A DNA stretch of 64,000 nt from JAGBWK01 sp964462445 (GTDB lineage: Bacteria > Bacteroidota > Bacteroidia > Bacteroidales > Muribaculaceae), in NCBI GenBank assembly GCA_964462445.1, contig CAYWXG010000006.1, forward strand, positions 1-64,000, in the 5' to 3' direction. Made by a program: the position numbers and the translations under genes. Positions 1 to 8,280 of this stretch are shown here, piece after piece; the first letter of the stretch is position 1, and every line of letters begins with the position of its first letter. The notes under the pieces are model-generated. The model saw nothing but the letters and a program-made list of their open reading frames with translations. It was not told where the DNA came from and made no database searches.

Positions 1-2799
1 TTTAGTTTTCAACTTCCTTTTTTATTTTTTTCAAAATTATTTAGGACAATATTGACAGACACCACGTTTCTTGCAACAATACAAAGCAATTTACGAGCAT
101 GTTCGGCTTTCTATTTTACTGTTAGCTTTATAAAAAAAGCAGGGTTAATATTACTTGCCAATGATATAAAATCAGCAATTGAACGTGGTGCAAAAGGTAA
201 ACTTATAACATCTACTTATCAGAATTTTACAGACGTAGAATCATTAAAGTTCTTCTATAAATTATCTCTTTCATATAAAAATTTTGAGTGCCATCTTGAA
301 GACGAGTGTTTTTACGATGAAAAAAATTACACTACAAACGGCTTTCACACAAAAGGTTATTTATTTGAATTTGAGAAACGATGTGAAGTAATTATTGGTT
401 CTTCAAATATCACCCGCTATGCACTTCTCAAGAACATTGAATGGGATCTAGTCGTTAATTGTGAAAAAGAGAATGCACCATATAATAGTGCATTAGTTGA
501 GTTCAATGATCTGTGGAAAAAAACTAACAACCTCACACAAGAACGAATTGACAGCTATGCACAAAAACTAAATTTCGCCATTGAAAGGTGGGACATGGAT
601 TACGACCTTGCCGAACAAAATATAAGTCCCAATTATATGCAACGCAAGGCATTAAAAGAATTAAACAGAAACAGAGCAATTGGGATAAACAGAGCCCTAG
701 TCGTTTCGGCTACTGGCTCAGGCAAAACCTATCTGGCTGCTTTTGATGCACTAAATTTTGCGCCGAATAAATTACTCTATGTAGTTCATGAAGGGTCTAT
801 TTTACACAAGTCTCTAGAAACTTTCCAAATTGTTTTTGGTGGGATCAAAACTTGCGGAGTCTATTCAGGCGAAGCAAAAGAAATTTATGCGGATTTTATA
901 TTCTCGACAAATGTTTCAATGTGTCGTTCACTTGAATTATTTGATAAAAAAGAATTCGATTATATTATTATTGATGAATGCCACCATGCAGTAGCAGACA
1001 CATATCGTAAGATTATTGATTATTTTGAGCCGGAGTTTTTACTAGGATTAACCGCTACTGAAAATCGTATGGACAACCAAGATGTTGTTGAACTATTTGG
1101 CAACAATATTCCATATGAATTACGTTTAAGAGATGCTATCATTAACGACCTAATTGTTCCATTTCACTACTACGGAATTCGAGACGAGTTAATAGATTAT
1201 GGTTTATCAGATTCATCTGAACGTCGCTTAATAGCTCAGATTGCAAATGACGACAATTGTAACTTTATCCATCAGCAGATTGAAAAACATCGTCCTATTG
1301 GTCAAAAATTGAAAGCCTTAGCATTTTGCCGAAATGTTCAACATGCACGAATGATGGCTGATAACATGAAAGAATTCTACCATACTGCGTTTTTGACTGG
1401 ACAAAATAAGACCGGAGAACGCATTCGCGCCTATAATGATCTACAGAATGATAACAAGGAGCTTGAAATTCTTTTTGCAGTTGATATTCTAAATGAAGGC
1501 GTAGATATCCCTGGTGTAAATATGGTGTTATTTTTGCGACCTACTGAATCTAGTACTATTTTTATTCAGCAATTAGGTCGTGGACTCCGTAAATACGCCA
1601 ATAAAAGCCATGTTACAATATTAGACTTTATTGGCAATAGTTATAAACGGAGTGTGCATATAGCACTTGCGCTCGGAAGTTTATCAAAAGGCTATATCCT
1701 TGAGAAAAAATTACTAAAGCGAATGGTAAAAGAGAATTTCAAAATCCTTGGCTTAGAAGAATATGGGGTAAAAATAAGTATTGATGACTTATCAAAAGAG
1801 GAGATTCTACAACATATCGAGAGTGAAAACTTTAATCAACTAAGATACCTCAAAAAAGATTATCAAAACTTCAAAAGTTTTTTAAAAACTCAATCATATC
1901 CTAAACATATGGATTATGTAAACAGCGACTATGCCCCTAACTTGCTGAAGTTCATGAAGATTAAAATCAACAATCAAAAAACAAATTCATATTATAAATT
2001 CTTACTTGGCATTGGAGAAGATATACCATTATTCTCAGATGAACAAGTGATAGCTATAAATTATCTTTCAAGCCTTTTACCTTTAGTACGTAGACATGAA
2101 TTCCTTATTATTAAATCTATGCTCGAAGGCGAATATAATAAATCTGCAATTTGTAAAAATCTCAAAGAAGAAATAAATGGATATACAACAGAGCAATTCC
2201 ACCACGCACTACGGTTCATGGAGGATGGCAGAGTTATTACTTGCATAGGCGACATGATAAAATTTCGTTGTGAAATAGACCCGGAATTTAGAGAATATAT
2301 TGATGACTTACTGGCGTATGGTTTATCTCAATATGCAGTAAAATACACCAGTGACGAAGATGATTTCTTGCTCTATCAGGACTATCGACATGACCAAGCT
2401 CTGCTTAAAATCCTTGAAAACCCCAAGCATAATCAGTATGGCTCCTATTATAAAAATGGCAATATGTACATTTTTGCTGGGCTAAAGAAGGATGCTTCAG
2501 TGCAAGAACATCTTAATTATAAAGATAAATTTTTAGATAAAGAAACATTCCAATGGGAAAGTATTGCCAATATTTCAGCAAATGATGAACAGATGCAACA
2601 AAATTGTAATAAAGTATTCATTTTTGTACGTAAAGTTAATTCAGAAAATGGCATAACCCTACCATATACATTCGTAGGTACAGGGCATTTGCAGAATCCA
2701 CGTAAGAATGTTACTACAAACGGCTCAATACTCTACGATATTCAATTAGACACACCTCTTCCAGATGATTTAATGGAAGATTTCCAATGGATTGCTTAA
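1..2799 (+). CDS. PLD-like / DEAH-box helicase / DUF3427-type protein
   Basis: This is a large superfamily 2 helicase with an N-terminal phospholipase D-like domain. Numbering from the TTG at 52 (915 residues), the PLD-like part shows H99-x-K101 followed by GSSN at 116-119. The helicase core shows Walker A ATGSGKT at 220-226, a DECH box at 308-311, LTAT shortly after, and the motif VI-like QQLGRGLR at 506-513. The long C-terminal part resembles the DUF3427 region of this family. The frame is open to base 1 with no stop, and the only early start is TTG, so the true start may lie upstream of the window; AT-rich bases 1-51 could equally be non-coding leader. The gene is clearly more AT-rich than the genes after 9 kb, suggesting transfer. 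Its stop overlaps the reading frame of the Nudix gene, so the two are probably co-transcribed. A role in DNA repair or defence is inference. Confidence 0.85.
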   Translation, partial: FSFQLPFLFFSKLFRTILTDTTFLATIQSNLRACSAFYFTVSFIKKAGLILLANDIKSAIERGAKGKLITSTYQNFTDVESLKFFYKLSLSYKNFECHLEDECFYDEKNYTTNGFHTKGYLFEFEKRCEVIIGSSNITRYALLKNIEWDLVVNCEKENAPYNSALVEFNDLWKKTNNLTQERIDSYAQKLNFAIERWDMDYDLAEQNISPNYMQRKALKELNRNRAIGINRALVVSATGSGKTYLAAFDALNFAPNKLLYVVHEGSILHKSLETFQIVFGGIKTCGVYSGEAKEIYADFIFSTNVSMCRSLELFDKKEFDYIIIDECHHAVADTYRKIIDYFEPEFLLGLTATENRMDNQDVVELFGNNIPYELRLRDAIINDLIVPFHYYGIRDELIDYGLSDSSERRLIAQIANDDNCNFIHQQIEKHRPIGQKLKALAFCRNVQHARMMADNMKEFYHTAFLTGQNKTGERIRAYNDLQNDNKELEILFAVDILNEGVDIPGVNMVLFLRPTESSTIFIQQLGRGLRKYANKSHVTILDFIGNSYKRSVHIALALGSLSKGYILEKKLLKRMVKENFKILGLEEYGVKISIDDLSKEEILQHIESENFNQLRYLKKDYQNFKSFLKTQSYPKHMDYVNSDYAPNLLKFMKIKINNQKTNSYYKFLLGIGEDIPLFSDEQVIAINYLSSLLPLVRRHEFLIIKSMLEGEYNKSAICKNLKEEINGYTTEQFHHALRFMEDGRVITCIGDMIKFRCEIDPEFREYIDDLLAYGLSQYAVKYTSDEDDFLLYQDYRHDQALLKILENPKHNQYGSYYKNGNMYIFAGLKKDASVQEHLNYKDKFLDKETFQWESIANISANDEQMQQNCNKVFIFVRKVNSENGITLPYTFVGTGHLQNPRKNVTTNGSILYDIQLDTPLPDDLMEDFQWIA

Positions 2800-2816
2800 C
2801 AATATTCCCTATTATT

Positions 2817-3218
2817 ATGAAAAAGCATATTGAGGTTGTGGCTGCAATTATATATAAAGACGGGGCTTATTTTGCCACTCAACGAGGTTATGGTGAGTTT
2901 GAAGGTATGTGGGAGTTTCCTGGTGGTAAAATTGAACCTGACGAAAGCCCTGAAGATGCCCTTAAGCGCGAAATAAAAGAGGAACTTGGAATAGATATAA
3001 CCATTGATAAGTTTCTCTGCACAACGGAATATGACTATCCCTCATTTCACTTGACGATGCTTTGCTACTTATGCAGTATTGAGGCTGGTGAAATAGTACT
3101 GCGAGAACACAAATCGGCTCGTTGGCTAACAACCGAAACGCTCGATTCTGTAGAGTGGCTCCACGCCGACAAGGAGGTTGTTGAGACTATTCTATCTAAT
3201 GTCGTTGCGAAAGATTAA
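2817..3218 (+). CDS. Nudix hydrolase, MutT-like (deoxy)nucleoside triphosphate pyrophosphohydrolase
   Basis: A 133-residue protein that fits the MutT-type enzymes hydrolysing damaged or non-canonical (d)NTPs to monophosphates. The Nudix box is complete at about G37-I59: G, then E43, R51-E52, E55-E56 and G58, with the spacing GX5EX7REUXEEXGU. I chose the ATG at 2817 because the protein then begins MKKHIEVVAAIIYKDG, as this family usually does; an in-frame start at 2787 would add ten unlike residues and overlap the helicase. It starts 17 bases after the helicase stop, so an operon is likely. The substrate cannot be read from sequence: 8-oxo-dGTP or another oxidised or methylated nucleotide is possible. 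Confidence 0.9.
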   Translation: MKKHIEVVAAIIYKDGAYFATQRGYGEFEGMWEFPGGKIEPDESPEDALKREIKEELGIDITIDKFLCTTEYDYPSFHLTMLCYLCSIEAGEIVLREHKSARWLTTETLDSVEWLHADKEVVETILSNVVAKD

Positions 3219-3280
3219 TTCATAATACAGATGCAACATTTAGTGCCGGGTGTTCGTTATAATTAGTAAACTCTATAATC

Positions 3281-3913
3281 ATGAAAAAGATAATTATCAT
3301 CGATGGCGGTCCGCGAAAGAATATGAACACCGCTCAAATGCTGTAGCGTTTGGCCGACGGCGCAAAATCAGTTGGCAACGACGTGGTGGTCAAGACCATC
3401 CGACTCTACGACTTTGACTATAAAGGTTGTATGTCGTGCCTGGCTTGCAAACTCAAAGGCAAAGCCTCAAATGTGTGCCGCTACAAAGATGCGCTAACCC
3501 CAATTTTGAAAGATATTGCCGATGCCGATGCTCTCGTGCTCGGTTCTCCAATCTATTTCGGCGAGGTGACCGGACTAATGCGCGCTTTTCTTGAACGCTT
3601 GGTATTCCCATGGTTCTCCTACAACGATTATAGCTTCGCCGCCCCGAAGCGCATGCCCGTTATCCTCATCGAAACTCTTAACGGCCTGCCCGACAGCAAC
3701 AACAGCAACAGCTTCGGAACAATGCTTCGCGGTATCACTGCCGCTCTTGGCGCGCCTCAGCATATTGTTGCCTACAACACTTGTCAAGTAGCTAAATACG
3801 ACAATTACGAAATGGCAAGTTTCTCCGAGGATGCCAAACACGCTTGGCGCGATACTCATTGGGAGGAGGACTTGCAAAAAGCCTTCGATGCCGGCCGACA
3901 GTTGGCTCAATAA
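3281..3913 (+). pseudogene. Flavodoxin-like NAD(P)H oxidoreductase, interrupted by an in-frame TAG
   Basis: Translation from the ATG at 3281 gives a typical NADPH-dependent FMN reductase/flavodoxin-family start (MKKIIIIDGGPRKN), but codon 22 (3344-3346) is TAG, after which the same frame runs without a break to a stop at 3911-3913. The downstream part shows the family signature CMSCLACK and the flavin-loop region LGSPIYFGEVTG. Without the TAG the protein would be about 210 residues, normal for the family. TAG is one base from CAG, AAG or GAG, so a single substitution explains it. Re-initiation at TTG 3350 would remove the phosphate-binding N-terminal strand and loop, so a functional product is unlikely unless the stop is read through or is a sequencing error. 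Confidence 0.8.
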
Positions 3914-3943
3914 TAATCAGCATCCACAAATAAGGATATTCCT

Positions 3944-4078
3944 ATAAAAAGTTTTGGACAAAAAGCGTGGATGCTCCCACATCCGGTACTGATTATCGGC
4001 ACTTACAATAGCGACGGCACTCCCAACGCCATGAATGCGGCATGGGCAGGGCTATCGGACGGCAAGAAATTGAAATAA
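3944..4078 (+). pseudogene. Remnant of a flavin reductase-like protein (N-terminal fragment)
   Basis: Reading from 3944 gives 44 codons and a stop. The peptide runs KSFGQKAWMLPHPVLIIGTY and continues through SDGTPNAMNAAWAGLSDGKK, which matches the N-terminus of flavin reductase-like FMN-binding proteins. The expected ATG is ATA (3944-3946), and the gene stops after about a quarter of the family length of roughly 190 residues. Just past residue 40 the next frame continues with a family-like IEIRSH, so a one-base shift followed by a deletion is likely. It lies directly behind the broken flavodoxin gene, a partner commonly seen with such reductases. Confidence 0.7.
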
Positions 4079-4180
4079 GGAGCCACATCGACCTAAATGG
4101 GGACGATAGATAGTTTATCAAAAAGCAATTAAGACGGGATTTATAAAAAAATAATCGGAGTTTAATTGAAGTTTCGTAAA

Positions 4181-4744
4181 ATGACTGAAAAAGATAAAAT
4201 GCTTCGTGGAGAATGGCATGATGCAAATTTTGATAACACTTTGCTAAAAGAAAGAAGAAACGCAGAACTGCTCTGCTATGATTTCAACATGGCAAAACCG
4301 GGTAGCCTGGAGCAAAACACGGCCTTGAAAGGTTTGTTGGCCACGGAACCGGCTGATGGACTTACTATTTTGGCTCCTGTTTATTTCGATTATGGTTCAT
4401 ACACTCATTTTGGCAAAGGGACATTCGTGAACCACGGCTGTTATTTTATGGACGGAGGGACAATACATATTGGCGAGAATGTATTTATCGGTCCTTTCTG
4501 TGGCTTCTACACAGCATCTCATCCTATTAACTTTGAAGACAGAAATAAGGGTTTGGAAAAGGCTTTGCCTATTAAAGTGGGAGATAATTGCTGGTTTGGT
4601 GCAAATGTTTCTGTCATGCAAGGGGTCACAATAGGTGCCGGTTGTGTAATCGCTGCCGGAAGTGTTGTCACCAAAGATATCCCGGATAATTGTTTGGTTG
4701 CCGGAGTTCCTGCCACTATTAAGAAACGAATAAATCAGCAATAA
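4181..4744 (+). CDS. Maltose/galactoside-type O-acetyltransferase (left-handed beta-helix)
   Basis: A 187-residue hexapeptide-repeat acetyltransferase, related to Maa and LacA, that would transfer acetyl from acetyl-CoA to a sugar hydroxyl. The start MTEKDKMLRGEWHDAN is the classic N-terminal Mac domain of maltose acetyltransferases, which is why I take the ATG at 4181 over an earlier in-frame TTG. The body has hexapeptide repeats (IHIGENVFIGPF, IKVGDNCWFGANVSV, VTIGAGCVIAAGSVV) and the HPI segment containing the catalytic histidine near residue 113. It ends DIPDNCLVAGVPA, the standard family ending. The acceptor sugar cannot be predicted. It appears intact although its upstream neighbours are broken. 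Confidence 0.92.
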   Translation: MTEKDKMLRGEWHDANFDNTLLKERRNAELLCYDFNMAKPGSLEQNTALKGLLATEPADGLTILAPVYFDYGSYTHFGKGTFVNHGCYFMDGGTIHIGENVFIGPFCGFYTASHPINFEDRNKGLEKALPIKVGDNCWFGANVSVMQGVTIGAGCVIAAGSVVTKDIPDNCLVAGVPATIKKRINQQ

Positions 4745-4770
4745 ATTCTCACAGCGGCGCAACTTTTAAA

Positions 4771-5175
4771 TCAATCGATTTTTCTACGATTGTTTAAGAA
4801 CCATACAGCTGACAATACCAGCATGGGACCCAATCCGGAATAAAATGATGCAAAAAACTCGGTTGGGATTTGAATAAATCGCAGAGTAATACCAAGTCCC
4901 ATCATAAAGAAAATAAGCACCCACCCATGCCTTGGGAATGTATCCCATATTGAGCAAGGCTCAGCTAAGCCCTCAATTCGGGCAGAGTAGCGCGCTACAA
5001 TCCGACTAAACATCATGTAGAACGATGCAAGAACTGCGAGTGTAATCGCAAACAACCACCACTCGATAGATGGCAGTTTGGTATATGCTATGACTCCTCT
5101 TGCGGCAACAATGATTCCCGGAATGCCCCACAAAAGAACTGCCGCAATAAATAAATGTGACTTCTTAAATCTCAT
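4771..5175 (-). CDS. Small four-helix membrane protein, function unknown
   Basis: A 134-residue protein that I do not recognise beyond being hydrophobic. Four membrane segments are visible at roughly residues 8-28, 40-58, 84-104 and 110-127, with basic residues before the first helix (MRFKKSH) and after the last (NNRRKID). There are no catalytic motifs. It is convergent with the acetyltransferase gene, 26 bases away. A -7 box lies on this strand at 5270-5277, about 95 bases upstream of the start. Confidence 0.7.
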   Translation of the reverse strand: MRFKKSHLFIAAVLLWGIPGIIVAARGVIAYTKLPSIEWWLFAITLAVLASFYMMFSRIVARYSARIEGLAEPCSIWDTFPRHGWVLIFFMMGLGITLRFIQIPTEFFASFYSGLGPMLVLSAVWFLNNRRKID

Positions 5176-5269
5176 ACAGATAATCTATTTACAGTTACTC
5201 CTTATCTGCCTCTGCGATAGTTGACGAGTCAAAAGAAATAACCGTAGGTTCACAATATAATAACTGCTA

Positions 5270-5277
5270 CAAAGATA
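5270..5277 (-). promoter_or_regulatory. Bacteroidetes -7 promoter box (TATCTTTG)
   Basis: Exact match to TAnnTTTG on the minus strand, placed to drive the small membrane protein that starts at 5175. No good -33 TTTG is seen at the usual spacing. Confidence 0.5.
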
Positions 5278-5321
5278 GATATATTTTCTGTTTGTCCCGT
5301 CGTATCACTCTATAAAACCAT

Positions 5322-5454
5322 AAAAGTAGGGAGAAAACCACATTATTTTCTAAAAAGTAGGGTAAAAAAACGCCGTTTCTGCGCAAAAAGTAGGGTGAAA
5401 ACACCGAAAAGTAGGGAGAAAATCATTAAATTTGCGCAAAAAGTAGGGTAAAAA
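5322..5454 (+). repeat. Five direct repeats (consensus AAAAGTAGGGWRAAAA) over the fic promoter
   Basis: Copies lie at 5322-5337, 5353-5368, 5386-5401, 5407-5422 and 5439-5454, all in the same orientation. The core AAAAGTAGGG is identical in all five, followed by AGAAAA, TAAAAA or TGAAAA. Start-to-start distances are 31, 33, 21 and 32, close to whole multiples of a DNA helical turn, so the sites would face nearly the same side. Copies 4 and 5 flank the -7 box at 5427-5434, as expected for operator sites. The segment 5391-5427 is 33/37 identical to 6264-6300 inside the fic gene. Confidence 0.85.
5427..5434 (+). promoter_or_regulatory. fic promoter -7 box (TAAATTTG)
   Basis: Exact TAnnTTTG match 39 bases before the fic start. 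The -33 region falls on repeat copies 3 and 4, and the expected transcription start falls in or beside copy 5. No TTTG is present at -33, so a weak or factor-dependent promoter is possible. Confidence 0.6.
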
Positions 5455-5472
5455 ATCAACACGGACGCAGAT

Positions 5473-6459
5473 ATGACAAAGAAATTAGAAAAACTGGTAG
5501 CTAAATATCATGAATTGGGAATTGATAACCAAATAGATTATGATAAATTCTATCTTTACTCGTTGATTACCCATTCAACTGCCATTGAAGGCTCAACTAT
5601 CACCGAATTGGAGAATCAGATAATGTTCGACCACGGTGTAAGCCTCAAGGGAAAGAGCATTGAGGAGCAAAGTATGAACCTTGATTTAAAGATTGCATAC
5701 GAAACTGCAATTGAATTTGCTAAACAACATAAGCCCATTACGATAGATCTGCTCGTTTCTCTTTCGGCTCTTGTAATGAAAAACACCGGCAAGGAATATA
5801 AAGCTATTCTTGGTGACTTTTCATCTTCTCGTGGCGAGTTACGTTTACTCAATGTCACAGCCGGAGTCGGCGGACGTTCCTACATGAACTATAGCAAAGT
5901 TCCTGCAAAGTTGGCAGAGTTTTGCAACCAACTGAATGCTATCCGAGCAAAGGCAGCAACGATGTCGGTTGACGAACTTTATCAAATGACATTTGATGCC
6001 CACTTTAATTTGGTTACAATTCACCCTTGGGGTGACGGCAATGGCAGAATGGCTCGTCTGATAATGAATATGCTACAGTTTGAGTTTGGGCTTATTCCTA
6101 CCAAAATTCTAAAGGAGGCTAAAGAAGAGTACATTAAGGCGTTGGTAGCGACTCGCGAAGATGACAACCTCGATATTTTTAGAGAATTCATGACTGCAAT
6201 GATGGCACAGAACTTACAAAATGAAATTACTTCCTATCTTGAATCTATTGAAGATGAAGATACTAAGGTGAAAACACCGAAAAGCAGGGAGAAAATTGTT
6301 GCATTGCTCGCCAAGAATGGAAAGCTCAGTGCCGCGGCTCTTGCTCGGGAGATTGGCATTTCTTCCAAAGCTGTCGAAAAACATCTTGCCAACCTCAAAT
6401 CCGACGGCATCATCAAACGCATTGGTTCCGCCAAAGGTGGTCATTGGATAGTAAGCTAA
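5473..6459 (+). CDS. Fic family protein (AMPylase-type) with C-terminal winged helix
   Basis: A 328-residue Fic enzyme; such proteins usually transfer AMP from ATP to a target protein hydroxyl. The catalytic motif is complete: H184-PWGDGNGR to R192, with the usual HPFxDGNGR Phe replaced by Trp. An N-terminal inhibitory motif of the form (S/T)xxxE(G/N) is present as S35-TAI-E39-G40, so the enzyme should be self-inhibited by the Glu (class II type). Residues about 266-276 form a linker (VKTPKSREKI), followed by a winged helix-turn-helix (REIGISSKAVEKHLANL) that could bind DNA. There is no Doc/Phd-style partner gene next to it. The promoter is covered by five repeats that could be binding sites for its own winged helix. 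The target protein is unknown. Confidence 0.93.
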   Translation: MTKKLEKLVAKYHELGIDNQIDYDKFYLYSLITHSTAIEGSTITELENQIMFDHGVSLKGKSIEEQSMNLDLKIAYETAIEFAKQHKPITIDLLVSLSALVMKNTGKEYKAILGDFSSSRGELRLLNVTAGVGGRSYMNYSKVPAKLAEFCNQLNAIRAKAATMSVDELYQMTFDAHFNLVTIHPWGDGNGRMARLIMNMLQFEFGLIPTKILKEAKEEYIKALVATREDDNLDIFREFMTAMMAQNLQNEITSYLESIEDEDTKVKTPKSREKIVALLAKNGKLSAAALAREIGISSKAVEKHLANLKSDGIIKRIGSAKGGHWIVS

Positions 6460-6472
6460 TTTGCTTCAAATA

Positions 6473-6487
6473 TTGACCTGCGGTCAA
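6473..6487. repeat. Short inverted repeat TTGACC-TGC-GGTCAA
   Basis: A perfect six-base inverted repeat with a three-base loop in the 61-base gap between the convergent fic and alcohol dehydrogenase genes. There is no T-run on either side, so it is a poor terminator candidate; it may be a protein site or chance. Confidence 0.35.
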
Positions 6488-6520
6488 AACATTAACGCAA
6501 TGATGAATTGCCGGGTGACA

Positions 6521-7552
6521 TCACACTATCGCAACCTTGATAACCCCATCCAACTTATTTTCAAAGATGCGGTAGGCCTCCTCTATCTTGCTCAACGGGA
6601 AACGGTGTGTGATGAGCGGTGTAGTATCAATCCTCCCTGCTTCAATCAGGCGAAGAACTTCCTCGCAATCGCAACCATCCACGCCACCGGTCTTAAAGGT
6701 GAGGTTCTTACCATACATATCGGGTAAAGGTAGAACTTGTGGCTGGTCGTAAAGCGCCACCACCGTTACAATCGCATTGGGCCGGGCACACTCCCACGCC
6801 AATCGGAAGGTATCATCTCCGCCCGCCACTTCAAGCACTCTATCGGCCCCTCCATGGTCGCTATTTTTCAAGACGAAATCCTTACACTCTTCGGGGGTGG
6901 TGAGTAGCACATCTGGGTAATGCTCTTGCACAAAGCGACGTCTCTCTTCAGCCTTCTCACAAACGATGATCCGCTTCGGTTGCTTTAACATCGCGCACAG
7001 GAGCGTGCAAATGCCTGTAGGTCCCGCGCCTATTATCAGCACTGTATCTTCTTCCGAAATCTCTGAAATGCGAGCCGCCCAAAAACCTGTAGCAAGGACA
7101 TCTCCCACAAGCAATGCCTGTTCATCGGTCACGCTATCGGGAATGCGGTTCAATCCTTGATTGGCAAGAGGCACTCGAACGAATTCGGTCTGTCCGCCAT
7201 CGATACGACAACCCAACGCCCAACCGCCATTCGGGTCGGTGCAGTTGTTCACATAGCCATTCTTACAGAAGAAACACTCTCCGCAGAAAGTCTCCACATT
7301 GACTGTCACTCTATCGCCGGGCTTTACATGGGTAACTTCTGCTCCCACTTCTTCCACCACACCCACCATTTCGTGTCCCACAGTAATCCCCGGAACGGCA
7401 CGAGGCACGCTTCCATGCTTGATATGCAGGTCGCTGGTGCAAATGCTGCTCATCGTGACACGCACAATGGCATCTGTCGATTCGATCAATGTAGGTTTTG
7501 GCTTCTCCACCAAAGCAAACTTCCCTCTTTCGATGTATGTGTATGCTAACAT
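6521..7552 (-). CDS. Zinc-dependent alcohol dehydrogenase (medium-chain family)
   Basis: A 343-residue NAD(P)-dependent alcohol/polyol dehydrogenase. Catalytic zinc ligands are visible as C38 and H60-E61, the structural zinc site as C90, C93, C96 and C104, and the nucleotide-binding loop as GAGPTG at 175-180. Length and layout are normal. It is the last gene of a minus-strand operon after an HTH protein and a short-chain dehydrogenase. Pairing of two dehydrogenases suggests conversion of a secondary alcohol or sugar alcohol, but the substrate cannot be told from sequence. Confidence 0.92.
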   Translation of the reverse strand: MLAYTYIERGKFALVEKPKPTLIESTDAIVRVTMSSICTSDLHIKHGSVPRAVPGITVGHEMVGVVEEVGAEVTHVKPGDRVTVNVETFCGECFFCKNGYVNNCTDPNGGWALGCRIDGGQTEFVRVPLANQGLNRIPDSVTDEQALLVGDVLATGFWAARISEISEEDTVLIIGAGPTGICTLLCAMLKQPKRIIVCEKAEERRRFVQEHYPDVLLTTPEECKDFVLKNSDHGGADRVLEVAGGDDTFRLAWECARPNAIVTVVALYDQPQVLPLPDMYGKNLTFKTGGVDGCDCEEVLRLIEAGRIDTTPLITHRFPLSKIEEAYRIFENKLDGVIKVAIV

Positions 7553-7566
7553 AATTGTCTAAATAT

Positions 7567-8270
7567 TTATTTCCCCAACGTCCAACCGCAGTCGCCATGG
7601 TAAATCATCTGCTGGTCATGCCACCATCAATGCAGATATTCTCACCGGTGATAAAACCGGCCTTGTCGCTACAAAGGAATAGCACCATATGGGCAATATC
7701 CATTGGATTCCCCACTCTGCCGGCAGGTTGTTGCGTGACATCAGGACCTTCGTAAACGGAGTAGGCCGTATCAATCCAACCGGGAGAGATTGAGTTCACT
7801 CTCGCCCGTCCCGACAAACTAACTGCCAATGCGTGGGTCAATGCAGCGATGCCCCCTTTGGCAGCCGTGTAGCTCTCGGTTTGCGGTTGGCTCATGCGGT
7901 CGCGTGACGAAGAAATATTGATGATGGATGCACCTTCTGCCAAATAATTCTTCATCAATTTCACCAAATAAAATGGTGCGGTTACTCCTACACTCAATGC
8001 ATACTGGAACTCCTCATACGTACATTCATCTATCCCTTTCATCAATGGCAAGGCATTATTGATGATGATATCCACTTTGTCATGCTTGCTCAGCATCTCA
8101 CTCGCAAAAGCCTCTAACACCTCTTTCTTTGAGATATCCCCAACGAAATGCTCTCCCTCCTGCTTGTCAATCACATAAACTATTGCTCCTTGTCTAATAA
8201 ACTCATCGGAAATGCATCGACCAATTCCGTTGGCACCACCGGTTACAACAACTACTTTATCTTTGAACAT
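7567..8270 (-). pseudogene. Short-chain dehydrogenase/reductase with frameshifted C-terminus
   Basis: An SDR oxidoreductase with a Rossmann motif TGGANGIG at 10-17, NNA at 71-73, and catalytic S121, Y134 and K138 (YTAAK). The reading frame stops at 7605 after 221 residues, right after ICIDGGMTSR. Immediately past that point the neighbouring frame encodes MIYHGDCGWTLGK and stops at 7567-7569, which is the ending expected after GGMT in related enzymes. A one-base change near 7606-7612 therefore moved the last 13 or so residues out of frame. The active site is intact, so the shortened enzyme may still work; the C-terminus usually helps oligomerisation and substrate closure. The gene follows the HTH gene by 10 bases and precedes the alcohol dehydrogenase gene. 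Confidence 0.75.
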
Positions 8271-8280
8271 AATATTCTTT

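Noticed and set aside
3341..3349. Genetic-code change with TAG read as glutamine
   Set aside because: Only this gene shows an internal TAG, while other genes such as the DUF3857 protein ending at 22722 use TAG as their true stop; a plain nonsense mutation is simpler.
5322..5454. The fic promoter repeats as a CRISPR array
   Set aside because: Repeat units are only 16 bases with gaps of 5-17 bases, no cas genes are present, and a promoter box sits among them.
5473..6459. A Fic-Phd toxin-antitoxin pair
   Set aside because: There is no small antitoxin gene next to fic, and the inhibitory motif is within the Fic protein itself.
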